Source: Verrucomicrobiota bacterium
Lineage (GTDB): Bacteria > Verrucomicrobiota > Verrucomicrobiia > Verrucomicrobiales > Akkermansiaceae
Reading direction: 5' to 3'
Length of the DNA: 47,553 nt
Assembly (NCBI GenBank): GCA_018969605.1
Contig: JAGWXY010000009.1
Span: 1-47,553 of the forward strand
A model generated the notes under the pieces. That model worked only from the letters and a program-made list of their open reading frames with translations, did not search any database and was not told where the DNA came from. Both the position numbers and the translations under genes were made by a program. Positions 42,061-47,553 of the stretch are shown in pieces. Each line of letters opens with the position of its first letter. Within the stretch, counting starts at the first letter, position 1.

Positions 42061-42666
42061 ATGAGAGACGCCCTATTTGCCAAAATCGAATCCGCCACGG
42101 CGGCGCTGAAAAACAAAGCTCCGCTACCGGATTACGATCCATCGGTGCTGCATTCACCGCGCAAGCTCGAGGGCTCGGACCTTTGGGAAATTTTCTCGCG
42201 CAATTTCAAGGCGGTGAATGGCAAGGCGATGGACTCGATCGATGAGCTCGCGGAGTTTCTTAAATCATCCGCGCAGACGCATGGTTACTGCGACCCCGCT
42301 TTGTTCGATGCGGTCGGCTTGAAGCTCGCCGCTGCAGGCCTCACCGTAGAGACGTCCTACGATCGCGCGCACTACGATGATTATCAATTTGGCGTCACTC
42401 GCGCGACTGGCGCGATCGCCGAGTCGGGCACGATCATCATCGACGATGACCGCACTTCACACCGCCTCGCCGCGCTCTCGCCATGGGTGCATGTGGCGGT
42501 TTTGGAAAAATCCGAAATCCACCGCACCATTCCCGATGCGATCGCTGCCTTTGGCGACAGCCCGAACATCATCTGGTGCACCGGCCCATCGAAGACTGCC
42601 GATGTTGAGGGCATCCTGATCGAAGGGGTGCACGGCCCGGGCGAGCAAATTGCGTTGCTGGTCTGA
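42061..42666 (+). CDS. LUD-domain protein (LutC/YkgG-like)
   Basis: A 201-aa LUD-domain protein. In known operons LutC works with LutA and LutB in an iron-sulfur L-lactate oxidation complex. Matching parts are AESGTIIIDDDRTSHRLAALSPWVHVAVLE and the terminal WCTGPSKTADVEGILIEGVHGPGEQIALLV, where GPSRTADIE is the usual family signature. The lutA and lutB partners are not in the window, so it is orphaned here or works with distant genes. It starts just after the leuA remnant and ends 74 bases before the second Fic gene. Confidence 0.85.
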   Translation: MRDALFAKIESATAALKNKAPLPDYDPSVLHSPRKLEGSDLWEIFSRNFKAVNGKAMDSIDELAEFLKSSAQTHGYCDPALFDAVGLKLAAAGLTVETSYDRAHYDDYQFGVTRATGAIAESGTIIIDDDRTSHRLAALSPWVHVAVLEKSEIHRTIPDAIAAFGDSPNIIWCTGPSKTADVEGILIEGVHGPGEQIALLV

Positions 42667-42679
42667 GCCTTGCTCGATG

Positions 42680-42790
42680 TGGCACGATTTTTGGAAAACT
42701 GGTGAATTTTTCGAAATAATGCTGGAAATGTTGAGGATTAATGGCACGATTTTTCCCGGAGGCGACTATCGCGCCAAATATCATGCCACA
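42680..42790. promoter_or_regulatory. TGGCA(C/T)GAT repeats around the second fic start
   Basis: TGGCACGATTTTT occurs at 42680-42692 and 42742-42754 (62 bases apart, about six helical turns). TGTGGCATGAT lies inverted at 42780-42790. The copies bracket the start codon of a protein whose N-terminus looks like a winged helix, so autoregulation is possible. Confidence 0.4.
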
Positions 42791-44171
42791 TTTGATTCCA
42801 GAGGCTCAGTATGATGCCATTTTGCAGGCCGTGGAAAAATTTCCGATGGGCGCGTCGGTGAGCACTTTGCTTTCGCTTCCGGGGATCCATCTTCCCAAAC
42901 GAACACTTCAGCGCAGGCTTGATCAATTGGTCGGCGAGGGTCGGCTTTCGGCAATAGGGCGGGCGCGGAGTCGACGCTACACGGTGCTGAGTTCGATGGC
43001 AGAGTCACCTCTGATGCTGCGGGAAGAGCCGACTCAATATGCCACGCGACTGGAATGGCTTTCGCCCGCCGGCCGTGAGGTGCGCGCCTTGGTGAGCCGC
43101 TCGCTTGCAGAACGCAAACCGGTCGGCTACCGGCGCAAGCTGCTGGATGATTATGTGCCGAATGTGACCTTTTATTTGCCGAAGGAGCTGCGTCGGAATT
43201 TGGCGGAGATCGGGCATGTGGGTCTCGCAAATTTGCCAGCCGGCACTTACCTGCGTCAGTTGATGGATCGGTTGTTGATCGATCTTTCATGGAACTCGAG
43301 CCGCCTCGAGGGAAACACGTATTCGCTGCTGGAAACGCAGCGCTTGCTGGAGGTTGGTGTGGGCGTTGAGGGCAAAGGCACGGCGGAAACGCAGATGATT
43401 CTGAATCACAAGGCGGCCATCGAAATGCTGGCGGAGCAGGCGGATGAGATCGGCTTCAATCGCTATACGATCTGCAATCTGCACGCGCTCTTGGCAGACA
43501 ACTTGTTGGCGGATCCCGATGCGATCGGAAGCATCCGCCGCAAGCCGGTAGGCATCAGCGGCACGGTGTATCACCCCTTGTCGGCGCCCCAACAAATCGA
43601 AGAATGCTTTGGCGCAATGCTTTCGAAAGCGGAAGTGATCGAGGATCCCTTCGAGCAGGCATTTTTCACGATGGTGCATCTGCCTTATCTGCAGCCTTTC
43701 GAGGATGCAAACAAACGCGTGTCGCGTCTGGCGGCGAACATCCCGCTGATACGGCACAACCTTTGCCCGCTTTCCTTCGTGGATGTGACGCGTGAGGATT
43801 ATGTGTCAGGATTGATCGGCGTGTACGAGCTCAACCGCGTGGAGTTGCTGCGGGATGTTTTCGAATGGTCCTACCGAAGGTCGTGCCTGCGATACTCGGC
43901 GGTACGCCAAATTTTGGGCGAGCCTGATCCCTTCCGCCTTGAGCACCGCGCGGAAATCGGCCGCACGATTCACGAGGTGGTCGCGACTGGCATGAACAAA
44001 CAAAATGCCGCGCGGCACATCGCTCAGCGTGCAAGGCAATCGCTCACCGCCGAACATCGCGCAAGATTCATCGAAATCACGGAGACCGAACTTGGCGGCC
44101 TGCACGAAGGCAACATCGCGCGTTTTCGAATTCGCCCAAGCGAGTTTCGCTCATGGAAGGCGGCATGGTGA
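42741..44171 (+). CDS. Fic family protein with degenerate active-site motif
   Basis: A 476-aa protein. The N-terminal 80 residues look like a winged helix (LPKRTLQRRLDQLVGEGRLSAIGRARSRRYTV). The inhibitory-helix motif SSRLEGN is at 186-192. The Fic core at 318-329 reads QPFEDANKRVSR: Gln318 replaces the catalytic His and the GNGR glycines are lost, although Arg326, Arg329 and the Phe remain. Standard AMP transfer is therefore unlikely. It may bind nucleotide, act as a transcription regulator, or use other chemistry. The ATG at 42741 has GAGG four bases upstream; an ATG at 42783 is possible. It is convergent with trpC. Confidence 0.85.
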   Translation: MARFFPEATIAPNIMPHLIPEAQYDAILQAVEKFPMGASVSTLLSLPGIHLPKRTLQRRLDQLVGEGRLSAIGRARSRRYTVLSSMAESPLMLREEPTQYATRLEWLSPAGREVRALVSRSLAERKPVGYRRKLLDDYVPNVTFYLPKELRRNLAEIGHVGLANLPAGTYLRQLMDRLLIDLSWNSSRLEGNTYSLLETQRLLEVGVGVEGKGTAETQMILNHKAAIEMLAEQADEIGFNRYTICNLHALLADNLLADPDAIGSIRRKPVGISGTVYHPLSAPQQIEECFGAMLSKAEVIEDPFEQAFFTMVHLPYLQPFEDANKRVSRLAANIPLIRHNLCPLSFVDVTREDYVSGLIGVYELNRVELLRDVFEWSYRRSCLRYSAVRQILGEPDPFRLEHRAEIGRTIHEVVATGMNKQNAARHIAQRARQSLTAEHRARFIEITETELGGLHEGNIARFRIRPSEFRSWKAAW

Positions 44172-44201
44172 ACACGGCGCGTGAGCGTTGGGAAAAATTT
44201 C

Positions 44202-44990
44202 TCAACCCAATTCCAACTCGAGATAGGCCTCGACTTCGCGAGTGGGGTCATTGGCGCGCATCAAGGCCTCGCCGATGAGCACGGCATTGGCACCAGCCTC
44301 AAGCACGCGCATCGCATCCTCCGGCGTCTTGATGCCACTTTCGGAAACGAGCAAAACTTCATCAGGCACCTCCTCTGCCAGAGACTCGGTGGTGGCAAGA
44401 TCGACCTCGAAGGTTTTCAAATTCCGATTGTTAATGCCAATCAGGTCGGCACCGAGCTCAAGAGCGCGTTCCATTTCCGGAAGGTCATGCACCTCGACGA
44501 GGACATCGAGCATCAACGACTTCGCCTCGTCGTACAGACGCCGCAAGTTGTCATCATCGAGCGCCGCAACAATGAGCAGGATCGCATCGGCACCCGACAC
44601 GGCCGCCTCGTGAATTTGCACTTCGTGAATCGTGAAGTCCTTGCGCAGCAGCGGCGCGTCGGAAAAACGCGAAATCTGCGTGAGGTAGCTCAGCGACCCT
44701 TGGAAGTATTTTTCATCGGTCAGAATCGAAAGGCACGACGCTCCACCGTCGAGATATCGCCGCGCCTGTCGCACGGGATCGAAATCCGGATCAATGAGCC
44801 CGACCGATGGCGAGGCCTTCTTCACCTCCGCAATGACCCCGAGGCGTGTCGGCCCGCGATCGATCGCGGCGCGGAAGCCCCCAAAATCATTTCGCTGCAG
44901 GGCGGCGCTGCGCAAATGGGCGGCCCGAGGCATCAGGGCCTCGATTTCAAGGCGCTTGGTGGCGATGATTTCTGCAAGCTTGTCGGACAT
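44202..44990 (-). CDS. trpC: indole-3-glycerol phosphate synthase
   Basis: TIM-barrel enzyme of tryptophan synthesis (262 aa), ring-closing CdRP to indole-3-glycerol phosphate. Motifs are VIAEVKKASPSVGLI (catalytic Lys and phosphate site), SILTDEKYFQGS, LLRKDFTIHEVQIHEA (catalytic Lys), GINNRNLKTFEVDL and LVSESGIKTPEDA. It is complete and monofunctional. No other trp gene is nearby. It is divergent from tRNA-Gly. Confidence 0.96.
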   Translation of the reverse strand: MSDKLAEIIATKRLEIEALMPRAAHLRSAALQRNDFGGFRAAIDRGPTRLGVIAEVKKASPSVGLIDPDFDPVRQARRYLDGGASCLSILTDEKYFQGSLSYLTQISRFSDAPLLRKDFTIHEVQIHEAAVSGADAILLIVAALDDDNLRRLYDEAKSLMLDVLVEVHDLPEMERALELGADLIGINNRNLKTFEVDLATTESLAEEVPDEVLLVSESGIKTPEDAMRVLEAGANAVLIGEALMRANDPTREVEAYLELELG

Positions 44991-45102
44991 GGCGTGACCA
45001 AGGGAATCCCAGACTGCGCGGCAAAGGAACAGGGAAATTTTGCAAATTTTGACTTGCGGCCACCGGCAACCCGATGCAAAAACCCCCCACGCAATTTGCG
45101 TC

Positions 45103-45177
45103 GCGGGCGTAGCTCAGTGGTAGAGCGCCACCTTGCCAAGGTGGATGTCGTGAGTTCGAATCTCATCGCCCGCTCCA
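45103..45177 (+). tRNA. tRNA-Gly (GCC)
   Basis: Full cloverleaf. The acceptor stem is GCGGGCG / CGCCCGC and the D-loop is AGCTCAGTGGTAGAGC. The anticodon stem CCACC / GGTGG closes the loop TTGCCAA, giving anticodon GCC. The T-loop is GAGTTCGAATCTC, the discriminator is U and CCA is encoded. An 8-bp inverted repeat (45175-45182 with 45192-45199) takes in the CCA, without a T tract. A TTGACT at 45049-45054 is a likely -35. Confidence 0.97.
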
Positions 45178-45254
45178 TTTCCCACCATTTCGGAAATGGC
45201 TCGAACCCGTCGGCATCCGCCGAAAAATTATCCGCCAATTTCTCGCTCTTATTC

Positions 45255-46124
45255 ATGTTTGTCTGGTCGAAACTTTCCGCGGAAAAATGGCTCGATGCCT
45301 GGGAAGAACGCTTTGCCGGGAATCCGAATCTGGTCGTCGAATATGTGAAGGGCGGACGCTCGATACGCCTGCAGTTGTTCTGCGAAACCGAAGCCCAAGC
45401 CCAGGCAGTCGCAAAACAATTCGGCGGCAGCATCCGCAAGCTCGCCAAGGCCGACTGGCAAAAGCCCCCTGCCGCGCCCCGACCGATCAAGGTGCGCGAT
45501 GCGATTTTGCTCACCGCCGAAACCGGCGCGCCTCAAATCAAGGCCCTGCGCAAAGCCCACCCGCAGCGCACAATCATCTCGATCCCGCCGGAAATGGCCT
45601 TCGGCACCGGCGATCATGTGACCACTTCGACCTGCCTGCGCATGCTCGTCGACATCGCACGCGAAAGAAAAAATTCCACATGGACGGTCGCAGACCTCGG
45701 CGCAGGCACCGGCGTGCTCGCGATTGCCGCCAAACATCTCGGAGCCGGCGAAACCTTTGCCTGCGATTTCGATCCCTTCGCGGTCTCAGTTGCCCAGCGC
45801 AATGCCGAGCGCAACGGCACGCCCGACATCGTCATCAAGGAACAGGATGTGTTGAAATGGAAACCGCGCGCAAAAGGCTACGATGTCGTGCTCGCCAACA
45901 TTTTCTCCACCGTGCTCATCCAAGCATGGCCGGTGATCGCCCAAGCACTCGCACGCAATGGCGATCTGGTCGTTTCCGGCATCCTCGCCACCCAAGCATG
46001 GGATGTCTTCAAAGCCGCCGCCGCCAACGGACTCGGCTTTACCTCGGTCGTCACCAAAGGCAAGTGGGTCACCGCCCGCGGAGGACACATGACCGACCTG
46101 ATCACCAAGGGAAATGCCCGATGA
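45255..46124 (+). CDS. prmA: ribosomal protein L11 methyltransferase
   Basis: SAM-dependent methyltransferase acting on ribosomal protein L11 (289 aa, normal size). The N-terminal substrate domain is followed by IPPEMAFGTGDHVTTSTCLRML, a PrmA hallmark. The SAM loop is VADLGAGTGVLAIAA, then FACDFDPFAVSVAQRNAERNG and DVVLANIFSTVL. The ATG at 45255 begins MFVWSKLSAEKW, 77 bases after the tRNA-Gly gene. The longer open frame reaching back through the tRNA is rejected. Confidence 0.93.
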   Translation: MFVWSKLSAEKWLDAWEERFAGNPNLVVEYVKGGRSIRLQLFCETEAQAQAVAKQFGGSIRKLAKADWQKPPAAPRPIKVRDAILLTAETGAPQIKALRKAHPQRTIISIPPEMAFGTGDHVTTSTCLRMLVDIARERKNSTWTVADLGAGTGVLAIAAKHLGAGETFACDFDPFAVSVAQRNAERNGTPDIVIKEQDVLKWKPRAKGYDVVLANIFSTVLIQAWPVIAQALARNGDLVVSGILATQAWDVFKAAAANGLGFTSVVTKGKWVTARGGHMTDLITKGNAR

Positions 46125-46180
46125 TCGGCCGACTGGCTTGATCTTTCTGCGGAAACCGTCAGCCTCTGGCGATTGACGCC

Positions 46181-47317
46181 ATGCCCGGAACGCTTCGCTT
46201 CGAAAATGTCACCAAACGCTTCGGCTCGTTCACCGCGGTCGATGATGTGACGCTCGAAATCGAGCATGGCAAAACCTTCTCGCTGCTCGGTCCCTCCGGT
46301 TGCGGCAAAACGACCTTGCTGCGCATGGCCGCAGGTTTCGAAGCACCCGACCAAGGCCGCATCCTGCTCGACGGCCACGACATCACCGAGCTCCCGCCGG
46401 AAAAACGCCCGCTCAACACGGTGTTCCAAAACTACGCGCTTTTCCCCCACCTCAGCGTCCGCGAAAACATCGCCTTCGGCCTCAAGATCGCCAAGCTGCC
46501 GAAAGCCGACATCACACGCCAGGTCGACCGCATGCTCGAGCTCGTCGACCTCGCGGAGCACGCCGACAAAAAACCACACCTGCTATCCGGCGGACAAAAA
46601 CAACGCGTCGGCATCGCCCGCGCACTCGCCAATCAACCCCGCGTCTTGCTGCTCGACGAACCACTCGCCGCACTCGACCTGAAACTCCGTCAACGCCTGC
46701 TAGTCGAGCTCGACGCGATCCACGACGAAGTCGGCATCACCTTCCTCTATGTCACCCACGACCAAGGGGAAGCGATGTCGATCTCCGACACAATCGCCGT
46801 CATGAACCGCGGCCGCATCGAGCAAACCGGCAAACCCGCCGAGATCTACGAGACTCCTCGTACTTCGTTTGTCGCGGCATTTATCGGCGATACGAATTTC
46901 TTCGAAGGACGCGTCACCGACTCGCTCAGCGAACGCTTTTCAAAAGCCGAAATCCCCGGGCTCGGCTCGATCATGATCGACAACGACAAACCGGTCCGCC
47001 CCGGCGATCGCATCCACCTTTCATTGCGCCCGGAAAAAATCATCCTCTCGCGCAACCAACCAAGCCCCGACACCTGGAACAACATCCTTCAAGGCACCAT
47101 CGAGGATGTGATCTATTTCGGATCCCACACCCGCTACTGGGTCCGCTCGGGCGAATACCGCCTCTGCGCCGAACAACAACACCGCACCTTCCTCCTCGAC
47201 GAGACACCGCCAAGCTGGAACGACCCAGTATGGCTGCGCTGGCACGCCAACGACGGATTCCTCCTCGAACAATACCGCGAGGAAGATGAAAATCTCCTCA
47301 CCCTCCCCGAGGACTAA
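46181..47317 (+). CDS. potA: ABC transporter ATP-binding protein, PotA-like
   Basis: A 378-aa ATPase of the CUT/POPT importer group. Walker A is GPSGCGKTT, with Q-loop VFQNYALFPHLSVRENIAFGL, signature LSGGQKQRVGIARALA, Walker B VLLLDEPLAALDLKLR and H-loop YVTHDQGEAMSISD. A C-terminal TOBE-type domain with HLSLRPEKIIL follows. The FIGDTNFFEG segment after the ABC domain is typical of the spermidine/putrescine PotA type. Permease and binding protein genes are not in the window, so polyamine specificity is inferred. The pth gene follows 15 bases later. Confidence 0.85.
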   Translation: MPGTLRFENVTKRFGSFTAVDDVTLEIEHGKTFSLLGPSGCGKTTLLRMAAGFEAPDQGRILLDGHDITELPPEKRPLNTVFQNYALFPHLSVRENIAFGLKIAKLPKADITRQVDRMLELVDLAEHADKKPHLLSGGQKQRVGIARALANQPRVLLLDEPLAALDLKLRQRLLVELDAIHDEVGITFLYVTHDQGEAMSISDTIAVMNRGRIEQTGKPAEIYETPRTSFVAAFIGDTNFFEGRVTDSLSERFSKAEIPGLGSIMIDNDKPVRPGDRIHLSLRPEKIILSRNQPSPDTWNNILQGTIEDVIYFGSHTRYWVRSGEYRLCAEQQHRTFLLDETPPSWNDPVWLRWHANDGFLLEQYREEDENLLTLPED

Positions 47318-47332
47318 AACTTTCATTTCCTC

Positions 47333-47553
47333 ATGAACCTTCGCCTCATCGTTGGCCTCGGCAACCCCGGCCGCCAATACGAAGACACCCGCCACAATGT
47401 CGGCTTCATGATCCTCGACCGCCTCGCCGCCGAATCGCAGACGCCATTTCAATCCGCCCCACGCTTCCAATCCCACCTCGCCCGCCTGCCCGATGCCGGC
47501 CCGTTGCTTGCCAAGCCGCAAACTTTCATGAACCTCAGCGGCCGCGCAGTCCA
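47333..47553 (+). CDS. pth: peptidyl-tRNA hydrolase (partial, cut by the window end)
   Basis: The first 73 codons of Pth, which frees tRNAs from stalled peptidyl-tRNA. MNLRLIVGLGNPGRQYEDTRHNVGFMILD contains the catalytic His (HNVG) and the substrate-binding Asn of GLGNPG. LLAKPQTFMNLSGRAV holds the second conserved Asn. The rest lies beyond the window. There is no sign of disruption. Confidence 0.95.
   Translation, partial: MNLRLIVGLGNPGRQYEDTRHNVGFMILDRLAAESQTPFQSAPRFQSHLARLPDAGPLLAKPQTFMNLSGRAV

Noticed and set aside
41810-42064. 84-codon ORF before the LutC-like gene
   Set aside because: It crosses the leuA remnant in another frame and an orphan terminator, and has no recognisable features.
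44181-45254. N-terminal extension of the prmA frame through trpC and tRNA-Gly
   Set aside because: It is antisense to trpC and reads through a tRNA. The PrmA family begins at about the ATG at 45255.

Overview
The window looks like a chromosomal segment from a GC-rich Gram-negative bacterium of the Verrucomicrobia/PVC type. This rests on several things read from the sequence: a PEP-CTERM surface protein, a mraZ-led division and cell wall cluster whose MurE carries the DNPR signature of meso-diaminopimelate use, a DUF1080-type protein, a small outer membrane barrel ending in Phe, and a PstC with a very large extracytoplasmic insert. The lineage is inferred from gene style; no database comparison was possible.

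Layout. 1-2.7 kb: ilvB-ilvN (acetolactate synthase) closed by a terminator. 2.7-5.7 kb: a secreted PEP-CTERM choice-of-anchor I-like protein, preceded by Pho-box-like elements, and a CaCA-family cation exchanger. 5.9-17.4 kb: mraZ, rsmH, ftsL-like, ftsI, murE, murF, mraY, murD, a LysM membrane protein and ftsW, tightly packed with 1-4 nt overlaps from rsmH to murD. The cluster stops after ftsW: murG, murC, ftsQ, ftsA and ftsZ are not in the window. 17.5-22.7 kb is an accessory stretch with a canonical Fic protein behind an AT-rich leader holding repeated GTAAT motifs, an unrecognised minus-strand gene, and an AraC regulator divergent from an arabinose/fucose isomerase-like gene. 22.7-23.0 kb: tRNA-Cys with a perfect 98-bp tandem duplication running into its 3' end.

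23.0-28.9 kb: bioA, a long U32 peptidase-family protein (RlhA-like) and kup. 28.9-35.7 kb: a phosphate regulon, pstS-pstC-pstA-pstB-pstB on the minus strand, divergent from phoU across a 500-bp region with Pho-box-like direct repeats. 35.7-40.8 kb: a secreted DUF1080 protein, a CDP-alcohol phosphatidyltransferase, an alkaline-phosphatase-superfamily enzyme and leuA. 40.8-42.1 kb: a rearranged patch with an outer membrane protein gene, two leuA 3'-end remnants and an orphan minus-strand terminator. 42.1-47.5 kb: an orphan LutC-like protein, a second Fic-family protein with a degenerate motif, trpC, tRNA-Gly, prmA, a PotA-like ATPase and the start of pth.

Most of the window is housekeeping. The observations most worth following are the 7-4-7 Pho-box-like elements shared by pstS/phoU and the PEP-CTERM gene, the 122-codon open extension in front of rsmH with an internal 24-residue repeat, the leuA-tail scars with an orphan terminator, the tRNA-Cys duplication, the helically phased GTAAT motifs before the first Fic gene, and the PstC insert. 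I found no convincing new multi-gene defence or metabolic system.
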